Positions 49,637 through 58,216 of a stretch of DNA of 64,000 nucleotides are shown in pieces. The DNA is from Microbacterium oryzae (GTDB taxonomy: Bacteria; Actinomycetota; Actinomycetes; Actinomycetales; Microbacteriaceae): contig NZ_CP032550.1 of assembly GCF_009735645.1 (NCBI RefSeq), positions 1,984,001-2,048,000 on the forward strand, in the 5' to 3' direction. Under the pieces are notes generated by a model. It was not told the DNA's origin and ran no database searches. It worked only from the letters and a program-made list of their open reading frames with translations. Both the position numbers and the translations under genes were made by a program. Numbering within the stretch: the first letter of the stretch is position 1; each line of letters starts with the position of its first letter.

Positions 49637-49993
49637 GGTGTTCCTTCGGGTTCTCTCACGAGAACAGCGCTCGAGCGCGCACGCGCGAGCAGACCCGGAC
49701 TGTCGGGAGCCGGGGGCCATTCATGTGATGGTTCATGCGCGTCGATCGACGCTCACCATCGGCCCCTGGACTCACACCTGCCAAAACGTCCGCGCTCTGC
49801 GCGGTGTCCGAAGCCGACCGATCAACGGTACGGGAGGCGTCTGGGAAAGCCCCGGGCGGGGCCATCCGCGTCATCCCGCCGCTCGCCATCGACCCCCGCG
49901 TGTTCGAGATTTCGGAGCCGCGGTGCGGGAGTCGCCCGCAGTTACGCACACGCGCACACCCGCCCCGGCCATCCGAAATCCGGTACCGGCCAT
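49637..49993 (-). other. Non-coding region before the DEAD-box helicase gene
   Basis: 357 bp between the RND pump stop and the helicase start. It holds a perfect 6-bp hairpin (GTTCTC-TCAC-GAGAAC, 49650-49665) right before the helicase ribosome-binding site, and a GCCCC-GGGC-GGGGC hairpin near 49847 that could stop read-through from the pump gene. I see no convincing gene. A long regulated 5' leader, as in cold-responsive helicase genes, is possible. Confidence 0.4.
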
Positions 49994-52900
49994 CTACCGC
50001 CGGCGACGGCGTCGCAGCGGTGCGGCCGCCGGACCATCCGACTCGTCACTCGCGCCACGGCCGGCTCGCTTGGCAGCGCGACGCTCGCGGGCGCCCTCGA
50101 CGAGGTTGTAGAGCGTGGGCAGCACGATCAGGGTCAACAGCGTCGATGACACGAGACCGCCGATCACGACGATCGCGAGCGGCTGCGAGATGAAGCCGCC
50201 GTGACCGGTGATGCCCAGCCCCATGGGGGTGAGCGCGAAGATCGTGGCCAGCGCCGTCATCAGGATCGGCCGCAGACGCATCGAGGCGCCCGCGAGCGTG
50301 GCGTCGTGCGCGGAGAGGCCGCGCTCGCGGTACTGGTTCACGAGGTCGACGAGCACGATCGCGTTCGTCACCACGATGCCGATGAGCATGAGCACGCCGA
50401 TCAGCGATGCGACGCCGAGCGGCACCCCGGTCACGATCTGCAGCAGGATGGCCCCGGTCGCCGCGAACGGCACGGACACCAGCAGCAGCAGCGGCTGGCG
50501 CAGCGACTTGAAGGTCGCGACCATCACGACGTACACGATGAGGATGGCCGCGAGCATCGCGAGGCCCAGCTGGCTGAACGAGTCCGCCTGCTGCTCCGCG
50601 ACGCCGCCCACCGACGCCGTGGCGCCATCCGGCAGCTCGACCGCGTCGATCGCCGCGTTCACCGACGCGGTCGCGACGGCGAGGTTGTCGACCGTCGGCG
50701 GCACCGTGATCATCGCGGTGCGGCGTCCGCCCACCGTGGTGATCGACGCCGGGCCCTCGCTCTCCTCGATGGTCGCGAGGTCGCTCAGCGGCACGGTGCC
50801 GCCGGCGGTGGGGATGGCCAGATCGCGCAACTCGTCGACGGTCGCGGGCGGGTCGGCCACGGCGATGTACACCGTGAGGGCGGCGTCATCGAACTCGACG
50901 GTGCCCGCCTGCTGCGGCTGCATCGTGCCCGAGACGATCGAGCCGACCGCGGCCTCCGAGAGCCCCGCCTCGGCCGCCGCGCCGCGGTCGACCTCCACGG
51001 CGATGTAGGGCAGTGACGCGGCGAGGTCGTCGGTCAGGTCGCCGACGCCCTCGCGCCCGTCGAGTTCGGCGACCAGGACCTCGGTGGCCTCGGTGAGCGC
51101 GTCGGACGTCGGCGCATCGACGGTGACCTCGATGTCGGAGGATCCGAAGCCGGCCGATGCCGCCACGGTGAGCTCGCCCGCATCGTCGAGCTCGCCGAGC
51201 GCGTCCTGCACCTCGGTCCGCAGCGCCTCCTGGTCGACCCCGTCCTCCGTGGTGATGGAGTAGGTGACGCCCGCGCCGCCCGAGAACGCATCGCCGAGGG
51301 CGGAGCCACTGGAGCCGATGGACGCCTGCACGGTCTCGATGCCGTCGATGTCGACGAGCACGTCCTCGACCTTCCGAGCGGCCTCGTCCTTGGCCTCGAG
51401 GCTGGCGGTGTTGCCGAGGTCCTGCGACACCGACATCGTGTTCTGCCCGGTGTCGCCGAGGAAGTTGATCTTCATGAGCGGCGCGAGAGCGATCGTGCCG
51501 ACGAGGACGACGACCGCGAGGACGAGCGTCACGACGGAGTGCCGCAGCGTCCATCCGAGGATCGGGAGGTACGCCTTCTGCAGTCGCGTAGGCGGCGCGT
51601 CGGGGTGCTCGGGGTCGATGGGCTCGCCGTTCGCGTCGAGCAGGGGCTTGCCCGGGCGCATGAACCAGTAGGCGAGCACCGGCACGATCGTCAGCGCGAC
51701 GAGCAGCGAGGCGGCCATCGCGATCGTGACGGTCAGCGCGAACGGTCGGAACAGCTCGCCGACCATGTCGCCGACGAAGACGATCGGCAGGAACACGGCG
51801 ACGGTCGTGATGGTCGAGGCGGTGACGGCGCCTGCCACCTCGCGCACGGCCAGACGGATGGCGTCGCCCTTGTCCGCGCCGCCGACGTAGTGCCGCTTGA
51901 TGTTCTCGATCACGACGATCGAGTCGTCCACGACGCGGCCGATCGAGATCGTCAGCGCGCCCAGGGTCAGCAGGTTGAGCGAGTAGCCGGACGCCTGCAT
52001 TCCGATGAACGTGATGAGCACGCTCGTGGGGATGGAGATGGCGGTGACGATGGTGGAGCGGATCGACAGCAGGAACACGAGGATGACGAGCACGGCGAAC
52101 ACGAGGCCGAGCAGTCCCTCGGTCGCGAGTGTGTCGATGGACTCGACGATGAACGGCGCCTGGTCGAAGACGATCGTGAACTCCGCGTCCGGCAGCGTCT
52201 CGCGCAGGTCGTCGATGACGCTCTGCACGCCGTCCGACACCTCGACGGTGTTGGCCGCCGGCAGCTTCGTGATCGAGAGGGAGACGGCGTCCTCGCCGTT
52301 GACGCGGGAGATCGACTCGGTCGGGTCATCCGTCTGCTCGACGTCGGCGACGTCGGCGATCGTGAGCACGGGGCCCGGGATGGGCTGACCGGTCAGAGGA
52401 TCCAGGGTCGGGGCCGCGTCCGTCGCCAGCGGCAGCGCGCGCAGTGCGCCGATGTCGGCGATCTTCTCGCCCGTCTGCACGGTGAGGGTGCGATCGTCCT
52501 CCGTGATGTCACCACCCGGGAAGAGGTTGCCGTTCTGCTCGAGGGCGTCCGAGATGGCCTGCTGCGTGAGCCCGTTCTCGGCGAGCGCCTCGGCGTCCGG
52601 GGTGACGGTGATCCGCTGGCCGGTCCCGCCGACGATCTCCGCAGACCCCACCCCGTCGACGTCCTCGATCGCGGGCACCGCGATGTCCTCGAGCTGCGAG
52701 CGGCCGGTCTCACCCTCGCCGAGGCCAGACACGGCGACCTGGATCACCGGCAGATCGTCGATGCTCACCGACAGCACCTGCGGCTCGACCGACTCGGGCA
52801 GCTGCGACGCGATGCGGTTGATCGCCTGCTGCATCTTCTGCTCGGCAGTGGCGAGGTTAGATCCGTACTCGAACGTCGCCTGCACGATCGAGGCGTTCGT

Positions 52901-53158
52901 CGTCGAGGTCGCCGTCGTGGACTCGAGCCCCTCGACCCCCTGCACCGCCGTCTCGATCGGCGTCGACACGTCGGCCTCCACCACGGTGGGCGACGCCCCG
53001 GGGTACGTCGTCATCACGACGAGGGCGGGCAGCTCGATCGACGGGATGAGCTCCTGCTTCAGGCTCGTCAGCGAGAGGCCGCCGAAGACGGCCGCGCAGA
53101 TGGTGATGAGGGCGATGAGCGCCCGGTTCTTCAGACTGAGGACGGCGAGCTTCGACAC
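49994..53158 (-). CDS. RND efflux transporter (HAE1/AcrB-like)
   Basis: 1054 residues from the GTG at 53158 (MSKLAVLSLKNRALIAL). Twelve membrane segments in two repeats with two large external porter domains. Helix 4 carries the proton-relay Asp pair in LTISIGRVVDDSIVVIENIKRH. The ACR_tran signatures ELIPSIELPALVVMTTYPGASPTVVE and GVPLGVASLIGVLMLIGIVVTNAIVLVD are clear. No periplasmic adaptor gene is adjacent, as usual in actinobacteria. It exports hydrophobic or toxic compounds using the proton gradient; the substrate is unknown. Confidence 0.93.
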   Translation of the reverse strand: MSKLAVLSLKNRALIALITICAAVFGGLSLTSLKQELIPSIELPALVVMTTYPGASPTVVEADVSTPIETAVQGVEGLESTTATSTTNASIVQATFEYGSNLATAEQKMQQAINRIASQLPESVEPQVLSVSIDDLPVIQVAVSGLGEGETGRSQLEDIAVPAIEDVDGVGSAEIVGGTGQRITVTPDAEALAENGLTQQAISDALEQNGNLFPGGDITEDDRTLTVQTGEKIADIGALRALPLATDAAPTLDPLTGQPIPGPVLTIADVADVEQTDDPTESISRVNGEDAVSLSITKLPAANTVEVSDGVQSVIDDLRETLPDAEFTIVFDQAPFIVESIDTLATEGLLGLVFAVLVILVFLLSIRSTIVTAISIPTSVLITFIGMQASGYSLNLLTLGALTISIGRVVDDSIVVIENIKRHYVGGADKGDAIRLAVREVAGAVTASTITTVAVFLPIVFVGDMVGELFRPFALTVTIAMAASLLVALTIVPVLAYWFMRPGKPLLDANGEPIDPEHPDAPPTRLQKAYLPILGWTLRHSVVTLVLAVVVLVGTIALAPLMKINFLGDTGQNTMSVSQDLGNTASLEAKDEAARKVEDVLVDIDGIETVQASIGSSGSALGDAFSGGAGVTYSITTEDGVDQEALRTEVQDALGELDDAGELTVAASAGFGSSDIEVTVDAPTSDALTEATEVLVAELDGREGVGDLTDDLAASLPYIAVEVDRGAAAEAGLSEAAVGSIVSGTMQPQQAGTVEFDDAALTVYIAVADPPATVDELRDLAIPTAGGTVPLSDLATIEESEGPASITTVGGRRTAMITVPPTVDNLAVATASVNAAIDAVELPDGATASVGGVAEQQADSFSQLGLAMLAAILIVYVVMVATFKSLRQPLLLLVSVPFAATGAILLQIVTGVPLGVASLIGVLMLIGIVVTNAIVLVDLVNQYRERGLSAHDATLAGASMRLRPILMTALATIFALTPMGLGITGHGGFISQPLAIVVIGGLVSSTLLTLIVLPTLYNLVEGARERRAAKRAGRGASDESDGPAAAPLRRRRRR

Positions 53159-53275
53159 GGGGCTCTCTCGTTCGGGATGGCCAGGCAGAGCGGTCGGACC
53201 GTTCGATACGGTCCTGTATCCGAGTCCCATTGTTTCACCGCCGCGAAGGGCCTGGCTCCCCCCACGGGAGGATCC

Positions 53276-53638
53276 TCAGGCGGCGAGACCGCCGAGACCG
53301 AGACCCGCCAGGGCGGCCAGCGCGCACAGCGCGAAGGTGCCGCCGACGTCGAGGAGCGCCTTCGCGACCTGGCCTTCGCGCCAGAAGGCGGCGGCGTCGA
53401 GGGAGACGGTGCTGAAGGTCGTGTAGCCGCCGAGGAGGCCCGTCCCGAGGACCGTCAGCCACGGCCATCCGATCGATGCCCCGGTCACAGCGCCCAGCGC
53501 GAACGACCCGCTGACGTTCACCGCGAGGATGGCCCAGGGGAAGCCCCGCGGGACGACCCGCGAGAGCAGCACGTCGGCGAGCCACCGGAGGCCGGCGCCG
53601 ACGCCGCCGCCCACGGCGACGAGAGCGACGAGGGTCAT
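53276..53638 (-). CDS. crcB: Fluoride channel subunit FluC/CrcB (second of the pair)
   Basis: 120 residues with four membrane segments. LGTGLLGGYTTFSTVSLDA is the family signature with the GxTTFSTF-type sodium and fluoride path. The ATG at 53638 overlaps the stop of the first copy (ATGA). Tandem, non-identical copies imply a heterodimeric dual-topology channel that lets fluoride leave the cell. Confidence 0.92.
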   Translation of the reverse strand: MTLVALVAVGGGVGAGLRWLADVLLSRVVPRGFPWAILAVNVSGSFALGAVTGASIGWPWLTVLGTGLLGGYTTFSTVSLDAAAFWREGQVAKALLDVGGTFALCALAALAGLGLGGLAA

Positions 53639-54030
53639 CGGCGCGCCTCCCGCCTCGCGATGCGGACCCCGAGGGCCAGGCCGGCGGCCGCCGCGACGAC
53701 CGCCACCCCCAGCAGCGCCAGCGCGCCTGCGACCGCCACCAGGGGCTGCGGCCCGCGAAGGGCCTCGGCGACCTGCACGGCGAAGGCGCTGTACGTGGTG
53801 AAGCCGCCCAGCACGCCCGTGCCGAGGAAGGCGCGCCAGCGCGCATGCCGCGCACCGCACACACCGGCGACCACGCCGAGCAGCAGCGACCCCGCGACGT
53901 TGATGAGAGCGATGACGGGCACCGTCGCCCCTTCGCCCGCGAGCACGGTCAGCAGGTAGCGGGCGGTCACGCCGACCGCACCGCCGGCGCAGACGAGCGG
54001 AAGGAGCCCCCACGGGATCGCCGGGCGCAT
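53635..54030 (-). CDS. crcB: Fluoride channel subunit FluC/CrcB (first of the pair)
   Basis: 131 residues, four membrane segments, signature LGTGVLGGFTTYSAFAVQ. It is the partner of the following copy, inserted with opposite topology. No fluoride riboswitch could be recognised in the short region upstream, which is mostly taken up by the terminator of the DUF3073 gene. Confidence 0.92.
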   Translation of the reverse strand: MRPAIPWGLLPLVCAGGAVGVTARYLLTVLAGEGATVPVIALINVAGSLLLGVVAGVCGARHARWRAFLGTGVLGGFTTYSAFAVQVAEALRGPQPLVAVAGALALLGVAVVAAAAGLALGVRIARREARR

Positions 54031-54052
54031 GGTGTCAGCGTCCGCGCACAGA

Positions 54053-54084
54053 AAGTCGCCGCGGAGGGTGCTCCGCGGCGACTT
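54053..54084 (-). terminator. Terminator of the DUF3073 gene
   Basis: Perfect 14-bp stem (54053-54066 with 54071-54084), loop of four bases, followed on the minus strand by TCTGT. It separates the DUF3073 gene from the fluoride channel pair. Confidence 0.85.
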
Positions 54085-54107
54085 CCGATATTCGTTGCCC
54101 GAGAGGG

Positions 54108-54296
54108 CTACGCCTTCTCGAGTTCGTCTTCGTCTTCGTCTTCGTCCTTGTAGTCGTCCGCCCAGCGGTCGACGTACGGGTCATCGTCCGGGTGCGCCAG
54201 TTCACGCTCCAGCGCCCGATAGTCGACGCTCGGGCTGAACGACTTGAGTTCACGGGCGAGCTTTGTGTGCTTCGCCTTCTGACGGCCACGCCCCAT
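54108..54296 (-). CDS. DUF3073 family protein
   Basis: 62 residues: MGRGRQKAKHTKLARELK is the invariant start of this actinobacterial family, followed by SVDYRALERELA and an acidic tail (KDEDEDEDELEKA). The basic head suggests nucleic-acid or ribosome binding; the function is unknown. AAGGGGG lies upstream of the ATG. Confidence 0.92.
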   Translation of the reverse strand: MGRGRQKAKHTKLARELKSFSPSVDYRALERELAHPDDDPYVDRWADDYKDEDEDEDELEKA

Positions 54297-54451
54297 GCGC
54301 GAGACCCCCTTATGTTGATCCGCACCGGGCTTCTGCGACGGCCCGCGTGCGTAACTTCCGACAGCCGGCTGATGCCGGGAAAGAGTAGAGTCCAGGGTAC
54401 CACGCGGCCCTCGCACGCCGGCCGGGCTGCGGTTCGAGAGAGGACGCGCCC

Positions 54452-55003
54452 ATGAGCGACAACGAGGTCTTCCCCGCCGATGAGACCCGCGACACTGCGG
54501 CCGACGCTTCCCTGCGCGGGGCGGTGATCGTCGCCGCCGTCCCGGGGCAGGCTCCCCGCGTCATCAAGGAGGCCGCGCGGTACGCCGCGCTGCTCCGCGC
54601 GCCGCTCGTCGTGGTGCACGTCGACGTCACCCGCTTCGTCACCTACGAGGACCCGGACGGATTCGTGCAGACCGCCCCCGTCGACATCCACATCGATGCG
54701 GGCGCCGAGGAGCTCGAGGCCGTCACCCGCGCCGCCGAGGAGCACCTCACCGGCAAGGACGTGCAGTGGTCGGTGCGGCAGCTCGTCGGCGACCCGGCCC
54801 TCGCGCTCAAGCACTTCGCCGACAAGATCGACGCGCGCCTCATCGTCGTCGGCACGCGCAAGCGCGGCATCGGCGACTCGATCCGCGAGTTCTTCACGGG
54901 ATCGGTCGCCGCGCGCCTGTCGCACCGTCAGCACCGCAGCATCCTCGTGGTGCCGGTCGGCGAGCCGATCTCCGACGACGAGGACTGGCCGATCGAGGGG
55001 TAG
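54452..55003 (+). CDS. Universal stress protein (UspA family)
   Basis: 183 residues, one Usp domain. GAVIVAAVPGQAPRVIKEAARYAALL begins it, and the ATP-binding loop is partly kept in LIVVGTRKRGIGDSIREFFTGSVAARLSHRQHRSILVVPVG. The insertion after strand 2 (VTYEDPDGFVQTAPVDIHID) is unusual. It probably binds ATP and acts in stress or stationary phase. GAGAGGA precedes the ATG by 7 bases. Confidence 0.88.
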   Translation: MSDNEVFPADETRDTAADASLRGAVIVAAVPGQAPRVIKEAARYAALLRAPLVVVHVDVTRFVTYEDPDGFVQTAPVDIHIDAGAEELEAVTRAAEEHLTGKDVQWSVRQLVGDPALALKHFADKIDARLIVVGTRKRGIGDSIREFFTGSVAARLSHRQHRSILVVPVGEPISDDEDWPIEG

Positions 55004-55019
55004 CCCGGCGTCCGCGGCC

Positions 55020-55628
55020 TCAGCGGCCGCCGAGCGCCCGCTCGACGGCCGCCGCCGCGTCCTCCAGAGCTCGCGCGAGATCGTCGACGACGGATGGCGC
55101 GAGCTCGCCGCCGCGGGCGACGTGCGTGCGCAGGTCGGCGCGCACGCGCCCGCGGAACTCGCCCACGACCACCTCGGCGCGCTGCAGCTGCTCGCGTGCG
55201 CGCACGCGGGGGTCGTCGGCGCGATGCGGGCGCGCGGTCTCGGTCGTCGCATTCGCGGCGGCCGCGAGATCCGCGCGGAGGCTCTTCATCGCCTCGCTCA
55301 CACTGCTGCGGACCCCGTCGGCGATGATCCGCACCGAGTCGGCGAGCCCCGCCTGGATGCCGCCGAGTTCCTCCGCACGCGCGCGCACCTCGGCGCGCCC
55401 GGCGTCGGTGATCGCGTAGACGGTCTTGCGGCCATCCGCGGTCTTCGTCACGAGGCCCTCCTCCTCCAGCTTCGCGAGGCGCGGGTAGACCGTGCCCGCG
55501 CTCGGGGTGTAGGTGCCGCCGGTGCGCTCCGCGAACGCCTGCATGATGTCGTACCCGTGGCGCGGAGTCTCATCGAGCAGGCTCAGGAGATAGAGCCGCA
55601 GGTCGCCGTGCGAGAAGACGGGAGGCAT
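55020..55628 (-). CDS. PadR-family transcriptional regulator
   Basis: 202 residues from the ATG at 55628. The winged helix is MPPVFSHGDLRLYLLSLLDETPRHGYDIMQAF..TPSAGTVYPRLAKLEEEGLVT, typical PadR, with a long helical dimerisation region (about 100-200). Its start overlaps the stop of the DUF4097 gene by one base (TGATG). The pair forms an operon behind two ATATATC-type palindromes that it probably binds itself. Confidence 0.9.
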   Translation of the reverse strand: MPPVFSHGDLRLYLLSLLDETPRHGYDIMQAFAERTGGTYTPSAGTVYPRLAKLEEEGLVTKTADGRKTVYAITDAGRAEVRARAEELGGIQAGLADSVRIIADGVRSSVSEAMKSLRADLAAAANATTETARPHRADDPRVRAREQLQRAEVVVGEFRGRVRADLRTHVARGGELAPSVVDDLARALEDAAAAVERALGGR

Positions 55629-56530
55629 CAGAGCCCCTCCCCCTCGGCCGTCGCCTGTCCCGGCCACTGCGTCTGACCATCCGCCGCATCGGCCTGCGTG
55701 TCGGCGCCGGGCGCGACGTCGCCGCTCTCGCGCCGCACGACGGTGATGTCACCGGCGACGGTGTTCACGCGCACGTCGACGAACCGGCTGGAGAGCTCGC
55801 CCACCGAGGCGGTGTAGGTCGCCGGGCCGGACGAGGTGTAGGCGACGCCGTCGACGCGGATGCGTCCGCTGGCCGATCGCGCGACGTAGTTCGCGGGGTA
55901 GCCCGCATCGAGGCGCAGCGTCACGGTGCCGCTCACGCCCTTCGCGGAGACGCGCTCGACAGGGCCGTGGGCATCGACGAAGGTCGAGCCCGACACGGAG
56001 TCCACGTCGACGCGCGTGAGCGCGCCGGACACCGCCACGTCTCCCGACACCGTGTTGGCCGAGAAGGCGCCGGTCATCTCGCGCGCCTGCACGTCGCCGG
56101 AGACGGCGTTGACGCCGAGGTCGCCGCGCAGGCCGTCGACGAGGACGTCGCCGGAGACGGTGTTGATGCGCGCGGGGCGCTCGAGCCCGGCGACCAGCGC
56201 TCCCGCGCTCACGACACCGAGGGTGAGCGCGACCGCGCGTGGCACCGCCACGCTGATCTCCGCACGCGGTCCGCCCGCGCCGAAATTGCGGAAGACCTCG
56301 AGGAAGTTGTCCCAGCGCAGCTGCGGGTGGTCGATCTCCAGCTCGTCGCCGTCGAGCTCGACGCGGAGGTCCTTGATGGTCACGCCGTGCACCTCGATGC
56401 GCGCGTGCGGCTCGTCGTGGCCGATGATGTCGACCTGCCCGCCGATCAGCCCCACCTTCAGGCGACGGACGCCGTCGACGTCGATCGTGCGGGTCTCACC
56501 GGGATGGATGACCCATTTCTCGTCTGCCAT
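55628..56530 (-). CDS. DUF4097 beta-strand repeat (adhesin-like) protein
   Basis: 300 residues from the ATG at 56530 (GAGGAGCAGATC upstream). A series of right-handed beta-repeats reads INTVSGDVLVDGL, VNAVSGDVQAREM, ANTVSGDVAVSGA, VDSVSGSTFVDA, the DUF4097 pattern. No signal peptide or anchor is seen. It is commonly paired with a PadR regulator, as here. The function is unknown; a sensing or scaffold role is a guess. Confidence 0.88.
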   Translation of the reverse strand: MADEKWVIHPGETRTIDVDGVRRLKVGLIGGQVDIIGHDEPHARIEVHGVTIKDLRVELDGDELEIDHPQLRWDNFLEVFRNFGAGGPRAEISVAVPRAVALTLGVVSAGALVAGLERPARINTVSGDVLVDGLRGDLGVNAVSGDVQAREMTGAFSANTVSGDVAVSGALTRVDVDSVSGSTFVDAHGPVERVSAKGVSGTVTLRLDAGYPANYVARSASGRIRVDGVAYTSSGPATYTASVGELSSRFVDVRVNTVAGDITVVRRESGDVAPGADTQADAADGQTQWPGQATAEGEGL

Positions 56531-56566
56531 GATCTGCTCCTCTTCGGCGACCAGCGCCATCCGGAT

Positions 56567-56609
56567 CGAGATATATCTCGTTTCGAGCAGTAGAACACGA
56601 TATATCTCG
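56567..56609. promoter_or_regulatory. Probable PadR operator pair
   Basis: CGAGATATATCTCG (56567-56580) is a perfect 14-bp palindrome, and CGATATATCTCG (56598-56609) repeats its right part 30 bp further. They are AT-rich islands in GC-rich DNA and lie directly upstream of the DUF4097-PadR operon. They suit binding of a PadR dimer and autorepression. Confidence 0.7.
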
Positions 56610-56639
56610 AGGCGCAAGAGGGTCCGCCGTGAAGATGAC

Positions 56640-56670
56640 TTGACCTTGACGCTGCGTCAACCCGTAGCGT
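56640..56670 (+). promoter_or_regulatory. MerR-type promoter with a 19-bp spacer
   Basis: TTGACC (-35, 56640-56645) and TAGCGT (-10, 56665-56670) are 19 bp apart. The spacer holds the perfect palindrome TTGACGC-T-GCGTCAA (56646-56660). The overlong spacer with a central dyad is the hallmark of promoters activated by MerR proteins. It sits 33 bp before the TipA-like gene, so autoregulation is expected. Confidence 0.8.
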
Positions 56671-56703
56671 CGTCCGCATCCGGTCAGCAGAGAGGAGTCG
56701 GCG

Positions 56704-57462
56704 ATGGAGTGGACGATCCAGGAGGTCGCCCGACTGACGGGCACGACGAGTCGCGCCCTGCGTCACTACGACGCGATCGGCCTGCTGCGGCCATCCCGCA
56801 TCGGGCACAACGGCTATCGGCGGTACGACGAGGAGGCGCTCGTGCGCCTGCAGCGCATCCTGCTGCTGCGCGAGCTCGGGCTCGGACTGCCGCAGATCGC
56901 CGGGGTGCTGGCGCGGGAGACCAGCCCGGTCGCCGCGCTCGAGACGCATCTGGCGTGGCTGGAGAAGGAAAGAGGTCGGCTGGAGCGGCAGATCCGCTCG
57001 GTGGCGGCCACCATCGGAACCCTGAAGGAGGGCGGAGAGATCATGGCAGAGGACATGTTCGACGGATTCGACCACACGCAGCACCGCGAGGAGGTCGAGC
57101 GGCGCTGGGGTCGCGACGCATACGCCGCGGGCGACGCCTGGTGGCGTGGGATGAGCGCCGAGGAGCGGACGGCGTGGCAGCAGCGGTCCGCGCAGCTCGG
57201 CGCCGACTGGATGGCCGCGGCGAGCGCCGGCGTCGATCCGGCGTCCGACGCCGCGCAGGAGCTGGCCGCGCGTCACGTGGCGTGGCTGCGGAGCATCCCG
57301 GGCACGCCCGCCGCTGACCCCGAAGGCGACCTGCGCGGCTACGTCGTGGGGCTCGGCGAGATGTACGTCGCCGACGAGCGCTTCGCGGCGAACTACGGCG
57401 GCGTCGAGGGTGCGACGTTCGTGCGCGACGCACTGCGGGTCTACGCGGAGGCGCGCTTGTGA
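56704..57462 (+). CDS. TipA-like MerR regulator with TipAS ligand domain
   Basis: 252 residues. Residues 1-75 form the MerR winged helix (MEWTIQEVARLTGTTSRALRHYDAIGLLRP), 80-110 the dimerisation coil, and the rest a TipAS domain (FDGFDHTQHREEVERRWGRDAY, GLGEMYVADERFAANYGG), which in Streptomyces TipAL binds thiopeptide antibiotics. It likely senses a hydrophobic ligand and turns on its own promoter. No obvious target gene lies downstream. Confidence 0.9.
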   Translation: MEWTIQEVARLTGTTSRALRHYDAIGLLRPSRIGHNGYRRYDEEALVRLQRILLLRELGLGLPQIAGVLARETSPVAALETHLAWLEKERGRLERQIRSVAATIGTLKEGGEIMAEDMFDGFDHTQHREEVERRWGRDAYAAGDAWWRGMSAEERTAWQQRSAQLGADWMAAASAGVDPASDAAQELAARHVAWLRSIPGTPAADPEGDLRGYVVGLGEMYVADERFAANYGGVEGATFVRDALRVYAEARL

Positions 57463-57476
57463 CGCCATCCCCCGTT

Positions 57477-57557
57477 CCGGTTCGCCGGACTCTCTCGACT
57501 CGCCAGTGCGGGCGACACGGTTCGGGCCCCGCCCGCGTGTCGCCCGCACCGGCGAAC
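57477..57557. repeat. Nested inverted repeat in the gap before the HdeD-like gene
   Basis: Inner arms of 14 bp (57506-57519 with 57536-57549) pair perfectly around a 16-base loop. Outer arms GTTCGCCG/CGGCGAAC (57480-57487 with 57550-57557) extend the dyad. It lies between the TipA-like stop and the HdeD-like gene and may act as a terminator or an interspersed repeat. Confidence 0.7.
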
Positions 57558-57631
57558 GGGCTCGCGGGGTCTTACGCCCGACCGCGGCGCTCCGCTAGCG
57601 TCGGGGGCACGCGCCGGACTCAGGAGGAACC

Positions 57632-58207
57632 GTGACGGACACCACGCACCGCCCCATCGGCATCGCCCGCACGCTGCGCACGATCGCCATCGTCACCGGC
57701 GTCGTCTCGCTCGTCGCGGGACTCGTCATCCTCGTCTGGCCCCTGAAGTCCGCCCTGGTGATCACCGTGCTCATCGCGATCTACGCGATGGTCGCCGGCG
57801 TGATCGACATCGCGCTGGCGACGGTCTCCCGAGGGCTGAACGGATGGCTCCGCGCGGGTCTGGCGCTGCTGGGCGTCCTGTTCGTGGTCGCCTCGATCGT
57901 CGCGTTCGCGAACCTGCCGTCGACGACCGTGCTGCTGGCCGTGGTCGTGTCGACGTTCCTCGGCATCGCGTGGATCCTCGACGGGCTCCTGTCACTGCTC
58001 GCCCTGGGCGGCCCGAAGGACCCCTTCACCCCGGTGCGGCGCTCGCGCGGCTGGACGATCGCGTTCGCGATCGTGAGCATCCTCGCGGGCGTCGTCGTGC
58101 TGCTCTCGCCGCTGTTCACCGCGCTGTGGCTCTGGCTGTTCATCGGGGCGTCGCTGCTGGTGTTCGGCGTCATCCAGATCGTCCGCGCCGCGACGCTCGA
58201 GCGCTGA
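57632..58207 (+). CDS. HdeD/DUF308 family membrane protein
   Basis: 191 residues with six membrane segments (TIAIVTGVVSLVAGLVILVWP, ALLGVLFVVASIVAFANLP, TVLLAVVVSTFLGIAWILDG and others). It is the DUF308 family whose E. coli member HdeD is linked to acid resistance; the molecular role is unknown. The GTG start has AGGAGG 5 bases upstream. It is convergent with purF. Confidence 0.88.
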   Translation: MTDTTHRPIGIARTLRTIAIVTGVVSLVAGLVILVWPLKSALVITVLIAIYAMVAGVIDIALATVSRGLNGWLRAGLALLGVLFVVASIVAFANLPSTTVLLAVVVSTFLGIAWILDGLLSLLALGGPKDPFTPVRRSRGWTIAFAIVSILAGVVVLLSPLFTALWLWLFIGASLLVFGVIQIVRAATLER

Positions 58208-58216
58208 CTCAGGCGA

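Noticed and set aside
47750..50149. An 800-codon open frame antisense to the helicase gene, with VRRTTV-type repeats
   Set aside because: It is the complement of the 39-bp repeats and stays open only because of high GC; codon-position GC and family matches support the minus-strand helicase.
54031..54107. Fluoride riboswitch in front of the fluoride channel pair
   Set aside because: The region is filled by a simple 14-bp terminator hairpin; no crcB-motif pseudoknot pattern could be made out.
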